A stretch of 64,000 nucleotides of DNA from Marinicellulosiphila megalodicopiae (GTDB lineage Bacteria > Pseudomonadota > Gammaproteobacteria > Pseudomonadales > Natronospirillaceae), in the NCBI RefSeq assembly GCF_045862395.1, contig NZ_AP023087.1, positions 620,001-684,000 on the forward strand, written 5' to 3'. The notes beneath the pieces were generated by a model. It was not told the DNA's origin. It did no database searches and saw nothing but the letters and a program-made list of their open reading frames with translations. The position numbers and the translations under genes were made by a program. Positions 8,913 to 18,273 of this stretch are shown here, in pieces; position 1 is the first letter of the stretch, and each line of letters starts with the position of its first letter.

Positions 8913-10226
8913 ATGACCTGGAAAAAATTGTTAATTCAAGAGCGATTTTTTCTAGATCAAGACAGTCAAAATGAATCCTTTCGAAGTCAGTTTCATAAGG
9001 ATCAGGATCGAGTGGTTTTCTCCACTGCTTTTCGTAAATTAGCAGGCAAAACTCAGGTTCATCCTTTATCCACTTCCGATCGAATTCATAATCGTTTATT
9101 ACATTCATTAGAAGTGGGCAGTGTCGGTCGATCGTTGGGGGTGCAGGTTGGTTTTCATATAAAAGACGATTTACCAGAAAATATTTCTCCTGATGACATC
9201 GGTGTCATCGTTCAAAACGCATGTTATGTTCATGACATTGGTAACCCGCCTTTTGGTCATGCTGGTGAATACGCGATTCAAGATTGGACACGACAACACC
9301 CTGAGTTTTTTGACATGTTATCTGCAAATGAAATGGATGATTTGAAAAATTTTGAAGGTAACGCTCAAGGATTTCGTTTACTGATTCAAACAGAAAACCA
9401 TTTTAATGAAGGGGGGCTGCGCTTAACCTACCCTACGTTAGCGTGCTCATTAAAATACCCCTGGACATACAATAAAAAACCTAAAAATAAGAAATTTGCA
9501 GTCTATCATTCTGAGCAACGCCAGCTTGATACATTGATGTTTCGATTGGGCATTTATAAAAAAACAAATGGGCAATATTCAAGATACCCACTTTCGTATT
9601 TAATGGAGGCAGCGGATGATATTTGCTATGCCTTGATGGATTTAGAAGATGCCGTGACATTAAATATTTTAACATTTAAAGAAGTCGCGGATATTTTTCA
9701 GTCTATTCATGGGCAGCATTTTTTTGATTTTGAAAGCCCTTCAGTGGGCGATGGCAAACAGCTTTCTGCTCTGCGCGGAAAAGTGATTGATGTTTTAATA
9801 GATCAAGTTGCGAAAACATTCGCTGAAAATTTAGACGAAATTTTAACCGGTGAATTAGACGGTGATATTTTTGGTCATTGCCCTGAACATATTAAACAGG
9901 GGATGTATAAAGCCAAAGAGTTAGCGCGCACAAAAGTGTTTATTAGTAGCAAAAAAACACAAGTTGAAATTGCCGCTTACACCGTTTTAAGTACATTATT
10001 AAGTTTATTTGTATCCGCTGGTTTTGAATTATATGAAAAACAAAACGTCGAACGATTAAGTTATCGCGCTCAACGTGCGTTGCAATTAATGGAAGACGAG
10101 GCCCCTCAAGCTGGGTGGTCTGCTTATAAAATTTACTTAAGAATGTATGACTTTATTGCAAGCATGACCGATCAACATGCAAGCACATTGGCTAAACAAA
10201 TTTCAGATCCAATAGCATTTTATTAA
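8913..10226 (+). CDS. dgt: dGTP triphosphohydrolase-like HD protein
   Basis: This cytosolic 437-residue HD-superfamily protein belongs to the dGTPase family, which hydrolyses dNTPs to deoxynucleosides and triphosphate. Metal ligands are visible at H64 (RLLHSLEVGSVGR) and H107-D108 (CYVHDIGNPPFGHAGE), and the conserved AADDICYALMDLEDAV block supplies the last aspartate. The N-terminal FSTAFRKLAGKTQVHPL is typical. It is shorter than E. coli Dgt (505 residues), so substrate preference may differ. It lies 11 bases before an SDR gene, in a run with argA and pyrF. Confidence 0.88.
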   Translation: MTWKKLLIQERFFLDQDSQNESFRSQFHKDQDRVVFSTAFRKLAGKTQVHPLSTSDRIHNRLLHSLEVGSVGRSLGVQVGFHIKDDLPENISPDDIGVIVQNACYVHDIGNPPFGHAGEYAIQDWTRQHPEFFDMLSANEMDDLKNFEGNAQGFRLLIQTENHFNEGGLRLTYPTLACSLKYPWTYNKKPKNKKFAVYHSEQRQLDTLMFRLGIYKKTNGQYSRYPLSYLMEAADDICYALMDLEDAVTLNILTFKEVADIFQSIHGQHFFDFESPSVGDGKQLSALRGKVIDVLIDQVAKTFAENLDEILTGELDGDIFGHCPEHIKQGMYKAKELARTKVFISSKKTQVEIAAYTVLSTLLSLFVSAGFELYEKQNVERLSYRAQRALQLMEDEAPQAGWSAYKIYLRMYDFIASMTDQHASTLAKQISDPIAFY

Positions 10227-10237
10227 GAGAAAAAATT

Positions 10238-10951
10238 ATGACACTTATATTAAAAGATAAATGGGCGTTAGTAACTGGCGCGAGTCGTGGCGTAGGGCAG
10301 CAGATAGCTTTAGGCCTTGCTAAAAAAGGTGTAAATCTGGTTTTACATTCTTCAAGTATTAAAAATCAAGATAAAACCAAAGCATTATTAAGTGAATTTA
10401 ATGTTGAAATCAAAAGCATTGAATCGAATTTAGAAGACCCAAAGAGTATTCAAAAAGGGTTAGAATCAGCTGAAGAATTAAGTGGTGGCATTGATATTTT
10501 ATACAATAATGCAGCGGTTATGACGCAATTTATTGATTTGTTTGATGCGCCAATTGAGGACTATCACAAAAGTTTTCAGGTGAATGTGTATGCAGTCATC
10601 CAAGCGTGTACGTTTTTTGCACCTAAAATGAAAGCACGAGGTTTTGGTCGAATCATTAATACAACATCAGGAATTAAAGACACGCCAGGCTTAGATGCTT
10701 ACAGTATTTCAAAAGCCGCATTAGATAAATACACAAGAGACTTAGCAGTTGAATTAGCAGGCTCGAACGTATTGGCTAATTTATTAGATCCAGGTTGGTG
10801 TCGTACGGATTTAGGTGGTGACCAAGCATGGAATGATGTGAAATCTGTTTTGCCTGGTGCATTATTACCCGCAATGATTGGAAAAGAAGGCGACGAAGAG
10901 CCAAGAGGTATGTGGTTTAGTGCGCAAGATTTCGCAGGTATGGATATTTAA
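10238..10951 (+). CDS. SDR-family NAD(P)-dependent oxidoreductase
   Basis: This 237-residue classical short-chain dehydrogenase has the cofactor motif TGASRGVG at 13-20, NNAA at 90-93, and the catalytic S144, Y155 and K159 (YSISK). The C-terminal region (LDPGWCRTDLGGDQAW) resembles FabG-like and carbonyl-reductase-like SDRs. The substrate cannot be told from sequence. It is the last gene of the argA-pyrF-dgt run and is followed by a strong terminator. Confidence 0.85.
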   Translation: MTLILKDKWALVTGASRGVGQQIALGLAKKGVNLVLHSSSIKNQDKTKALLSEFNVEIKSIESNLEDPKSIQKGLESAEELSGGIDILYNNAAVMTQFIDLFDAPIEDYHKSFQVNVYAVIQACTFFAPKMKARGFGRIINTTSGIKDTPGLDAYSISKAALDKYTRDLAVELAGSNVLANLLDPGWCRTDLGGDQAWNDVKSVLPGALLPAMIGKEGDEEPRGMWFSAQDFAGMDI

Positions 10952-10970
10952 TAATCGAGTTTGATATAAA

Positions 10971-10997
10971 AAAGAAGGCGTTTGCCTTCTTTTTTTT
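10971..10997 (+). terminator. Rho-independent terminator after the SDR gene
   Basis: The stem AAAGAAGGC/GCCTTCTTT has a four-base loop and a continuous T tract. It lies between converging genes and may also act on the opposite strand for the AraC gene. Confidence 0.9.
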
Positions 10998-11013
10998 GCC
11001 TGATGATTTTAAA

Positions 11014-11886
11014 TTAAGCTAATGGTAAATACACATCCACAATCATTTCATTTTCTGGTACATCAGGAAAAAAAGATACCCGTTCAAAAAATAATGGAAG
11101 CTCCCCTTTTTGTTCGCCACTTTTATGTAACCATGCGCCTTGTAAAAATTTAGCAATGTGCGTTAATTGATCATCACTGCCTATGTGACGTACTTTTGCA
11201 CAACGCATAGTTGGGAATGTTTTTTGTTCAAAATCTTGAGTATAAGCAAAATCAGAATGGGGAATTTGCGCTGCTAACACAAAACTAAATGCTTCAGGAT
11301 TAGTTGGAAGAGGCGGGCTTAATGGAATATTAAATGTGCGGCTTTTATCAGGTGATAAACCGTTTTGTTTACGCCAATTAATAAATCGTTGAAGGGTTTG
11401 AGCTAACATTTTTGGGTGGCCAGAATGTTTGATACTCATTGTGTTGAGGGTTTTAAACTCAACTATCTCAACTTCATAGTTGGTCAGTAAGTCATTTATG
11501 TTCATAATCTTCTGTCTTATTTGTTGTATTTGCATTTGTTGATTAAACCAAATCTCAAGTGTTGGGGTTGTTCTAAATTGCTTAGGTGTGCGATGTAAGT
11601 GATGTTTAATTGCGCGTGAAAACCCTTCATAAGATTCGTAGCCATTATCTAAAGCTATGTCAGTCATACTTATTTTAGTGCGAAAGAATATTTGAAAGCT
11701 GGCGCGTTTTAATCGTATTAACTTTAAATATTGACCTACCGTCACTCCAAACTGTTGTTTAAATATTCGTTGAAAATGATAAGGCGACAAGCACGCAATT
11801 TTGCTCAACTGAGAAATAGTTATTTTTGAAGTTGGGTTTTTATCAATAAAAGCAATAACGATGCTTAAGCGGTTGAGTATATTCAT
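11014..11886 (-). CDS. AraC-family regulator with GyrI-like effector domain
   Basis: The N-terminal 100 residues hold the two helix-turn-helix motifs of AraC/XylS proteins (ITISQLSKIACLSPYHFQRIFKQQ and MTDIALDNGYESYEGFSRAIKHH), and the C-terminal 150 residues look like the GyrI/Rob-type effector-binding fold. The layout is that of Rob/SoxS-like regulators that sense hydrophobic compounds. I chose ATG 11886, where the protein begins at the usual AraC boundary (MNILNRLS); an in-frame TTG at 11916 is possible. No target gene is evident beside it. Confidence 0.85.
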   Translation of the reverse strand: MNILNRLSIVIAFIDKNPTSKITISQLSKIACLSPYHFQRIFKQQFGVTVGQYLKLIRLKRASFQIFFRTKISMTDIALDNGYESYEGFSRAIKHHLHRTPKQFRTTPTLEIWFNQQMQIQQIRQKIMNINDLLTNYEVEIVEFKTLNTMSIKHSGHPKMLAQTLQRFINWRKQNGLSPDKSRTFNIPLSPPLPTNPEAFSFVLAAQIPHSDFAYTQDFEQKTFPTMRCAKVRHIGSDDQLTHIAKFLQGAWLHKSGEQKGELPLFFERVSFFPDVPENEMIVDVYLPLA

Positions 11887-11952
11887 GCCATTATTGTAAT
11901 TGAGTTGAGATTTCAAACATGACTTAACGTGCTATTTTCAAATGTTAGGCAA

Positions 11953-11984
11953 AAAAAAGGCAGAATCTAAATTCTGCCTTTTTT
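11953..11984 (-). terminator. Terminator of nhaD
   Basis: The arms AAAAAAGGCAGAAT and ATTCTGCCTTTTTT form a 14-bp stem with a four-base loop, with T runs on both strands. It lies 17 bases beyond the nhaD stop. Confidence 0.9.
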
Positions 11985-12001
11985 GTTTTTAATTTAACTG
12001 C

Positions 12002-13375
12002 TTAGAAGTTAATTAAATAATGAGCATAGATTGAAGCGCCATAACCTAACGCAATTGCCCAACTCCATTTTAAATGGCTGAAAAATGTGTATAAGCCTTT
12101 TGACTGACCCATAAGTGCCACACCAGCAGCAGAACCCACTGATAATAACGAGCCACCCACACCTGCTGTTAATGTGACTAACAACCAATGTTCATGAGAC
12201 ATTTCAGGGCTCATTGATAAAATAGCAAACATTACCGGAATGTTATCAACAACAGCAGATAATAAACCAGCAACGATATTAGCAGTCATTGGACCCCAAC
12301 CGTTGTACATGATGTCTGATACAAGTGCTAAATAACCAATTGTACCTAAACCGCCTACACAGAAAATCACACCGAAGAAGAACAATAATGTGTCCCACTC
12401 TGCTTTTGCTACTTTGTTGAAGATATCAAATTGTGTAATATCTTGAGAGAATTTTTTGTCTGTACGTTTGATGTAATAAGCAAAGAAGAACAAATAAGAC
12501 AATCCCGTCATCATGCCTAAAAAAGGTTTTAAGTGTAAAAATTGCTCAAAACTTACCGCAGTTGCAATGGTTGCCAAAAATAAACCAATAATCACAAAGC
12601 CACCACGTTTAACTTCTACTACTTCATCAATTGCTTTTGGTGTCTCATTAGGAACAGCAAAGCTCATGATTGCGGCAGGGATTATAAAGTTTACAACTGA
12701 CGGGATGAACAAGTTAAAGAATTCAGCAAAATTCACGTGACCTGACTGCCAAACCATTAAGGTTGTGATGTCGCCAAAAGGAGAGAATGCACCACCGGCG
12801 TTCGCTGCAATTACGATGTTAATAAACGCAACACTTACAAACTTAGGGCGATCGCCTCCTACTGCTAATACAACTGCACCCATTAATAATGCGGTGGTTA
12901 AGTTGTCGGCAATTGGTGAGATGAAAAACGCTAGAATACCTGTTATCCAAAATAGTTGACGGTAGCTTAATCCTTTGCCTACTAAATAAGCACGTAATGC
13001 TTCAAATACGTTACGTTCAGTTAATGCGTTAACATAAACCATTGCTGTTAATAAGAATAATAATAAAGCAGAAAATTCTAAGAGGTTGTGATCAAGTGCA
13101 ACGCCAACGATCTCTTTTCCGCCTTCAACGGTATTACCTAAAATGGCAACTAATATCCAAATTACACCTGCTGCTAAAAGTACAGGTTTAGATTTACGTA
13201 AGTGGATGAATTCTTCTGCAATGACTAATACATAGGCTATTACAAAAAAGATGACACCAAAAATCGCTAATGGTGAGGTGATTAAACCCAATACTGGAGA
13301 TGATGCGCCTTCAGCAGAACTGGCAAAAGCCGGTACTGTTAATAAAGACAACAATAAAAACATAAACGCTTTCAT
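12002..13375 (-). CDS. nhaD: Na+/H+ antiporter NhaD
   Basis: This inner-membrane antiporter expels Na+ (or Li+) in exchange for protons and is typical of marine and halotolerant bacteria. It has 457 residues, an N-terminal signal-like segment and about twelve membrane helices. Diagnostic NhaD/ArsB-superfamily blocks are SPIADNLTTALLMGAVVLAV, NAGGAFSPFGDITTLMVWQ and AVVDNIPVMFAILSM, which carry polar residues inside membrane segments. An AGGAAA ribosome site precedes the ATG. It is a single transcription unit with its own terminator. Confidence 0.95.
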   Translation of the reverse strand: MKAFMFLLLSLLTVPAFASSAEGASSPVLGLITSPLAIFGVIFFVIAYVLVIAEEFIHLRKSKPVLLAAGVIWILVAILGNTVEGGKEIVGVALDHNLLEFSALLLFLLTAMVYVNALTERNVFEALRAYLVGKGLSYRQLFWITGILAFFISPIADNLTTALLMGAVVLAVGGDRPKFVSVAFINIVIAANAGGAFSPFGDITTLMVWQSGHVNFAEFFNLFIPSVVNFIIPAAIMSFAVPNETPKAIDEVVEVKRGGFVIIGLFLATIATAVSFEQFLHLKPFLGMMTGLSYLFFFAYYIKRTDKKFSQDITQFDIFNKVAKAEWDTLLFFFGVIFCVGGLGTIGYLALVSDIMYNGWGPMTANIVAGLLSAVVDNIPVMFAILSMSPEMSHEHWLLVTLTAGVGGSLLSVGSAAGVALMGQSKGLYTFFSHLKWSWAIALGYGASIYAHYLINF

Positions 13376-13505
13376 GGTTAGTTTCCTAGAAAATGCACAG
13401 AATCTGTGCGGTTGATAAATTTGGAGCGCGATTATAACGCTTTATAGGTAAGGATACCTAAAAAATTATGGAAATTTATAGGTAATTTTATGGTTGTTTA
13501 AGAAT

Positions 13506-14489
13506 TTATTGGTTTGAATACCGTTCTAAAATGTTTTCAATTAATGCGTCAGAATTAGGGTTGTTAATTTGTCTTTGTGTATCCTGTTCAAACCATTGGA
13601 TTGTTTGCGATATGCCTTCAGAAAAAGGTATTTTACAATTGAAATCTGGAACAAAAGCTTTTATTTTATTGTTATCAAATAATGTTGAGTTGGATTTATC
13701 CCCTTTAAGGGATCCTGTTTTTTCAGGTGCAATTTCGCAGATAAAATCCGTAGGAATATAAACTGCATTTAATGGTTGCTTAAATATATCGGCAATATGT
13801 TGATAAATTTCGTTCCATGATGGTGCTTCGTCACTTGTGATATGAAATGCCTGTCCAATTGTTTTGGGGTTACCTAATAAACCTGTGAGTCCAATTGCAA
13901 AATCTTTTGCATGAGTAATGGTAAATAGTGCAGCTCCATCGTCATGGATAATAATGGGTTTGTTCTGTTTAATGCGATTAATGATGTTGTAATCTGTCCA
14001 GCCGCCAAATGGTACAGGAATTACTGTGTCATAAGTAAGTGACGGCCTAACAATACAAACTGGAAAGTTGATCATTTTGTTAGCTGTAATTAACAGTGCT
14101 TCGCAATCAATTTTATCTTGAGAGTATTGCCAGTAAGGATTGTGTAATGGTGTGGATTCAATAATTTTTTGTCCTGTTGCAACTGTGTCATAACATGAAG
14201 CAGAACTGATAAAAATATATTGTTTTGTGATCGAATCAAATAACTCAATATCTCTTTCTATATCCGATGGGGTAAAGGCGATCCAATTTACAACGCAATC
14301 CCATTTTTGGCTTTTTAGTTTTTTTTGTATCTCAAAGTCATTAATGTCCCCTTGAATAAAAGAGGCACCTTTAATATCTGTGTGATGATTGCCTCTGGTT
14401 AAAATGGTTAGATGATAACCAAGTTCAACACAGCGTATGCTTGAATGTGTACTGATATTTCCGGTGCCGCCTATAAATAAAATATTCAT
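13506..14489 (-). CDS. NAD-dependent epimerase/dehydratase-family protein
   Basis: This extended SDR protein of 327 residues starts with the Rossmann motif GGTGNISTHSS just after MNILFI. The SSASCYDT block and the following Y-x-x-x-K-like YSQDKIDCEALL fit the family active site. The catalytic Tyr/Lys spacing (YSQDK) is conserved. The nearest known types are CSP41/NAD-dependent epimerase proteins of unclear substrate. Its ATG overlaps the stop of the TRIC/YadS gene by one base, so it is the last gene of a three-gene operon starting near 15573. Confidence 0.82.
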   Translation of the reverse strand: MNILFIGGTGNISTHSSIRCVELGYHLTILTRGNHHTDIKGASFIQGDINDFEIQKKLKSQKWDCVVNWIAFTPSDIERDIELFDSITKQYIFISSASCYDTVATGQKIIESTPLHNPYWQYSQDKIDCEALLITANKMINFPVCIVRPSLTYDTVIPVPFGGWTDYNIINRIKQNKPIIIHDDGAALFTITHAKDFAIGLTGLLGNPKTIGQAFHITSDEAPSWNEIYQHIADIFKQPLNAVYIPTDFICEIAPEKTGSLKGDKSNSTLFDNNKIKAFVPDFNCKIPFSEGISQTIQWFEQDTQRQINNPNSDALIENILERYSNQ

Positions 14490-15163
14490 TAGGATTTCCT
14501 ATTTTTACGTTTTTTTAATTGTTGTTGCAAGCGCATTAAGTGTGAGGGTGAGCGGCGCATGGGTTTAGACTTTGGCAAATGTATATGAAAATGAATAGCC
14601 AAATAACGAATAAAAAATACAAAAAATGTCGTTGACCATAATAACCATTGATCATTTACCATAAATTGATTTAACAATAAAAAGAATACCCCACCTAAAA
14701 TAGAGGCGGTTGCATAAAAATCTGAGTGAATGACCATTGGGATTTCGTTGACTAATAAATCGCGAATTGCGCCTCCACCACATGCAGTAAGCGAGCCCAT
14801 AAAAATTGTACCAATGACACTCAATCCTGCTTGTTGTGCAATCATGCAACCAATAGCAGTAAATACACCTAAGCCTAATGCATCCGCTAATACAATCCAG
14901 TTCCAACGCCAAACTACTTTTGATGCCGCAAAAAATACAAGTAAACCTGCAATGACGGTAAGTATAATATAAATTTCTTGAGAAAAAACAGATGGTGGCG
15001 TGTTGCCTAAAATTACATCACGCATCATTCCTCCGCCTACACCTGTAATCGTCGCTAAAATAATAACGCCTAATAAATCTAGTTCATATTTAATTGCTTT
15101 AAATGCACCAGAAACTGCGAAAATAAATGTCCCAAATAAATCAAATATAAATAACCAGCTCAA
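14489..15163 (-). CDS. TRIC-type cation channel / YadS-family membrane protein
   Basis: This 224-residue inner-membrane protein is made of two homologous three-helix repeats, each with the conserved glycine-rich motif (GVGGGMMRDVILG, then ACGGGAIRDLLVNE). This is the UPF0126/YadS family, whose members fold like eukaryotic TRIC channels and conduct monovalent cations or, in some cases, have been linked to glycine transport. The basic C-terminus (LKKRKNRKS) is cytoplasmic. The gene overlaps the upstream membrane-protein gene by four bases (ATGA). Confidence 0.88.
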   Translation of the reverse strand: MSWLFIFDLFGTFIFAVSGAFKAIKYELDLLGVIILATITGVGGGMMRDVILGNTPPSVFSQEIYIILTVIAGLLVFFAASKVVWRWNWIVLADALGLGVFTAIGCMIAQQAGLSVIGTIFMGSLTACGGGAIRDLLVNEIPMVIHSDFYATASILGGVFFLLLNQFMVNDQWLLWSTTFFVFFIRYLAIHFHIHLPKSKPMRRSPSHLMRLQQQLKKRKNRKS

Positions 15164-15573
15164 AGTATTGCCTTAATTTTTTGTGATGTATTCATATCAA
15201 AGCAATATTTAATAATGCTGTAACTGTCATTATCTTTTGTGCTGAATATGAGTGAGTATTTCGGATGATCAATTTGAATGTCTTGAATGTTGCTTGTATT
15301 AATCTCCCAATGAATGTTTTTACCGGTTTTAAATATCACGGTACTGTCATTAATAATTAATGCAGTCTCATCTGTCGCCTTGAATGTCAGCAGATGTTTT
15401 AATAACAGGTGAATAAAAGCATGAATCAAAACTAGGGATGAAACGACTAAAGGAATGAAACTAATGGAAAGCAAAAAAAATGAAGCGATGGTTAAAATAG
15501 AAAGCCCAGCAAGAATGAGTGATGGCATTTTAAATGAGCCTTGGTAAGGCGATGCTGAAAAAGAATGATTCAT
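15160..15573 (-). CDS. Hypothetical two-helix membrane protein with PH-like tail
   Basis: I do not recognise a named family. The 137 residues have two adjacent membrane helices (about 18-62) and a soluble C-terminal half rich in beta strands (LIINDSTVIFKTG, IHWEINTSNIQDIQI), resembling the bacterial PH-like domains that follow a helical hairpin. Its four-base overlap with the TRIC/YadS gene says the two are translated together. Function unknown. Confidence 0.7.
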   Translation of the reverse strand: MNHSFSASPYQGSFKMPSLILAGLSILTIASFFLLSISFIPLVVSSLVLIHAFIHLLLKHLLTFKATDETALIINDSTVIFKTGKNIHWEINTSNIQDIQIDHPKYSLIFSTKDNDSYSIIKYCFDMNTSQKIKAIL

Positions 15574-15618
15574 AAATCACCAATTTTAATTATTGATCAA
15601 CTCTACCACAAAAACAAA

Positions 15619-15641
15619 AAAACCTGCATAGAGCAGGTTTT
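15619..15641 (-). terminator. Terminator downstream of serA
   Basis: The stem AAAACCTGC/GCAGGTTTT with a five-base loop is followed by a T run on the minus strand. It lies about 130 bases beyond the serA stop, and two further inverted repeats stand between them. Confidence 0.8.
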
Positions 15642-15654
15642 GTCGGTAGTACTC

Positions 15655-15718
15655 AAATCTGCTGGAGCAGATTTTGCGATTGAGCATTTAAGAAAGTTTC
15701 CTTTCGTTAGAATGCTCA
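15655..15718 (-). other. Structured 3' region of serA
   Basis: Between the serA stop and its terminator lie a perfect 8-bp hairpin (AAATCTGC/GCAGATTT, 15655-15674) and a larger two-step hairpin (TGAGCATT at 15682-15689 with AATGCTCA at 15711-15718, with an inner GAAAG/CTTTC stem). Both are visible in the sequence; a role as mRNA stabiliser or 3'-derived small RNA is only inference. Confidence 0.45.
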
Positions 15719-15768
15719 CAAAGCGTTTAATTTATTCAAGGAATGAAGAAATTAAACTTAAACAGCAC

Positions 15769-16998
15769 TTAAAACAGAATTCTTGTTTTAATTGTACCTT
15801 TAATTGTTTTGATTTTTTCTAATGCCAAGCTTGAGCATTTTTGATCAACATCCATCACAACATAACCGACTTGTTCAACAGTTTGTAAATACTGACTAGA
15901 AATGTTGATGCCGTTTTCTGAGAAAATGCTGTTGATGTCACTTAATACGCCGGGGCGGTTTTCATGAATATGCAAAATACGGTGCTTATCAGGGTGAGCT
16001 GGTAATGCCACTTCTGGGAAGTTAACAGCAGAAATAGACGTGCCGTTATCAGAATAAGTAGCTAATTTTTCAGACACTTCAAGACCAATATTATATTGTG
16101 CTTCAATAGTTGATCCACCAACGTGCGGCGTTAGTATGCAGTTATCAAATTCACGTAAAGGAGAAACAAATTCTTCTTTATTTGATTTTGGTTCAACCGG
16201 GAATACATCAATTGCAGCGCCTAAAAGCTTTTTAGTTTTTAAAGCGTTTGCTAATGCATCGATATCAACCACTGTGCCACGAGCAGCATTGATAAATATG
16301 GAATCTTGTTTTATTTGGGCAAATTCTTTTTCACCAATCATCCATTGTGTGGATGGGCTTTCAGGAACGTGCAAAGAAACAATGTCTGATTGTGCTAAAA
16401 GTTCTTCTAATGTACTAACTTGAGTTGCATTACCTAATGCTAGTTTGGTGACGATATCATAAAAAATGACAGTCATACCTAGGCTTTCAGCAATGACACT
16501 TAATTGGCTACCAATAGACCCATAACCCACAATACCTAGTTTTTTGCCGCGAATCTCGTAAGAGTTTTCAGCGGATTTTTGCCAGCCGCCACGATGACAA
16601 ACTGCATTTTTTTCAGCAACGCCACGTAATAATAAAATGGCTTCAGCAATCACTAATTCTGCTACAGAGCGAGTGTTTGAAAAAGGCGCATTAAATACCG
16701 CAACGCCGTGTTCTGTTGCTGCTAATAAATCAACTTGGTTAGTACCAATACAAAAACAACCCGCTGCAACTAGTTTGTCAGCCGCTTCAAATACTTTGCG
16801 CGTCAGTTGTGTACGCGAACGTAAACCAACAAAGTGTGCATCTTTAATTTCTTCGATTAATTCATCTTCTGCTAAAGCGGTTTTTAGATAAACAATGTTT
16901 GAGTATCCTGCTTTTTTAAAGTTTTCGACTGCAGATTGGTGAACGCCTTCTAATAAAAGAATCTTGATCTTGCTTTTATTTAGAGAATTTTTGCTCAT
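15769..16998 (-). CDS. serA: D-3-phosphoglycerate dehydrogenase SerA
   Basis: SerA oxidises 3-phosphoglycerate to 3-phosphohydroxypyruvate with NAD+, the first step of serine synthesis. The 409 residues match E. coli SerA (410). The NAD fold motif GIVGYGSIGSQLS, the catalytic block NAARGTVVDIDAL and the active-site histidine in LTPHVGGST are present. The C-terminal ACT domain (from about 335; HENRPGVLSDIN) normally binds serine for feedback inhibition. It lies downstream of fbaA and pgk, whose pathway supplies its substrate. Confidence 0.95.
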   Translation of the reverse strand: MSKNSLNKSKIKILLLEGVHQSAVENFKKAGYSNIVYLKTALAEDELIEEIKDAHFVGLRSRTQLTRKVFEAADKLVAAGCFCIGTNQVDLLAATEHGVAVFNAPFSNTRSVAELVIAEAILLLRGVAEKNAVCHRGGWQKSAENSYEIRGKKLGIVGYGSIGSQLSVIAESLGMTVIFYDIVTKLALGNATQVSTLEELLAQSDIVSLHVPESPSTQWMIGEKEFAQIKQDSIFINAARGTVVDIDALANALKTKKLLGAAIDVFPVEPKSNKEEFVSPLREFDNCILTPHVGGSTIEAQYNIGLEVSEKLATYSDNGTSISAVNFPEVALPAHPDKHRILHIHENRPGVLSDINSIFSENGINISSQYLQTVEQVGYVVMDVDQKCSSLALEKIKTIKGTIKTRILF

Positions 16999-17057
16999 GA
17001 TTTAGTTAGCCTTTTAAGACAATCATCGTGTGATGAATTAGTGAAATTTTATCGATA

Positions 17058-17084
17058 GACACTTTAAAAAAATTTGAAAGTGTC
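17058..17084. promoter_or_regulatory. Inverted repeat upstream of serA
   Basis: The arms GACACTTT and AAAGTGTC are separated by 11 AT-rich bases, 60 bases before the serA start. It could be an operator or simply a weak hairpin. No regulator can be assigned. Confidence 0.3.
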
Positions 17085-17100
17085 CATGAATAAAATAACT

Positions 17101-17125
17101 AATGAGCGTTGAATCAACGCTCATT
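17101..17125 (-). terminator. Hairpin after fbaA
   Basis: The near-perfect palindrome AATGAGCGTTGA/TCAACGCTCATT lies 11 bases after the fbaA stop. The T run on the minus strand is weak, so it may terminate only partly and let some transcription reach serA. Confidence 0.6.
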
Positions 17126-17135
17126 TATAATTTTA

Positions 17136-18212
17136 TTAAAGTACGTCTTTTGCGTTTAAATCAGCAAATGCTTTTTCTAAACGTGCAACCATTGATTCTT
17201 GACCTGCGCGTAACCAAACACGTGGATCATAGTATTTTTTGTTAGGAGCATCAGCGCCAGTTGGGTTGCCGATTTGACCTTGTAAGAACGCTTCTTTTTC
17301 AACGTAGAAGTTTTTAACGCCTTCCCAAGTTGCCCACTGAGTATCAGTGTCGATGTTCATTTTGATTACGCCGTAACCAATTGACTCTTTGATTTCTGCT
17401 TCAGTAGAACCAGAACCGCCGTGGAAAACGAAGTTTAAAGAGTTAGCTGGAATGCCGTGTTTTTCAGAAACGAAGCTTTGAGAATCACGTAAAATAGTAG
17501 GTGTTAATTTTACGTTACCTGGCTTATAAACGCCGTGTACGTTACCAAAAGAAGCAGCGATTGTGAAACGTGGGCTAATTTTCATTAACTCAGTGTAAGC
17601 GTAATCCACTTCAGATGGTTGAGTGTAAAGTAAAGACGTATCCATATCCGTGTTATCAACGCCGTCTTCTTCACCACCAGTACAACCCAGTTCGATCTCT
17701 AGCGTCATGCCCATTTTAGACATACGTGTTAGGTATTCAGCACAGATTGAGATGTTTTCTTCTAAAGGCTCTTCAGAAAGATCGATCATGTGAGAGCTGA
17801 ATAATGGAGCGCCAGTTTTTTCAAAATGTGCTTCAGAAGCATCTAATAAGCCGTCGATCCAAGGCAATAATTTTTTAGCTGCGTGGTCAGTATGTAAAAT
17901 AACTGGAACCCCATAAGCAGCTGCCATTGCGTGTACGTGGTGTGCACCAGAAACCGCACCAATAATTGCTGCTTCATGACCGTCTAATTTCAAACCTTTA
18001 CCCGCATTAAAAACAGCGCCGCCGTTAGAAAATTGAATAACAACTGGCGCTTTAACACGAGCGGCAGCTTCTAATACAGCGTTGATTGAATCTGAACCAA
18101 CAACGTTAACAGCTGGAAGTGCAAATTTATTTTCTTTTGCTACAGCAAAAACTTTTTGTACGTCATCGCCAGTAACAACACCTGGTTTTACGAAATCGAA
18201 AATCTTAGACAT
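17136..18212 (-). CDS. fbaA: Class II fructose-bisphosphate aldolase
   Basis: This zinc-dependent aldolase splits or forms fructose 1,6-bisphosphate in glycolysis and gluconeogenesis. The 358 residues match E. coli FbaA (359). The zinc and active-site blocks are visible as VILHTDHAAKKLLPW, LEIELGCTGGEEDGVDN, GNVHGVYKPGNV and FHGGSGSTEAEI. It follows pgk by 61 bases, the common pgk-fbaA arrangement of gammaproteobacteria. Confidence 0.97.
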   Translation of the reverse strand: MSKIFDFVKPGVVTGDDVQKVFAVAKENKFALPAVNVVGSDSINAVLEAAARVKAPVVIQFSNGGAVFNAGKGLKLDGHEAAIIGAVSGAHHVHAMAAAYGVPVILHTDHAAKKLLPWIDGLLDASEAHFEKTGAPLFSSHMIDLSEEPLEENISICAEYLTRMSKMGMTLEIELGCTGGEEDGVDNTDMDTSLLYTQPSEVDYAYTELMKISPRFTIAASFGNVHGVYKPGNVKLTPTILRDSQSFVSEKHGIPANSLNFVFHGGSGSTEAEIKESIGYGVIKMNIDTDTQWATWEGVKNFYVEKEAFLQGQIGNPTGADAPNKKYYDPRVWLRAGQESMVARLEKAFADLNAKDVL

Positions 18213-18273
18213 GAGTTAAACCTTTTTAAGACTAAAAGGAGCGATAAGCTCCTTAATTTAATTGAATGAGTAA

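Noticed and set aside
15565..15822. An 85-codon plus-strand frame between the serA and membrane-protein genes.
   Set aside because: It overlaps the 3' end of serA and runs through the terminator and hairpins of the opposite strand; no ribosome site and no family.
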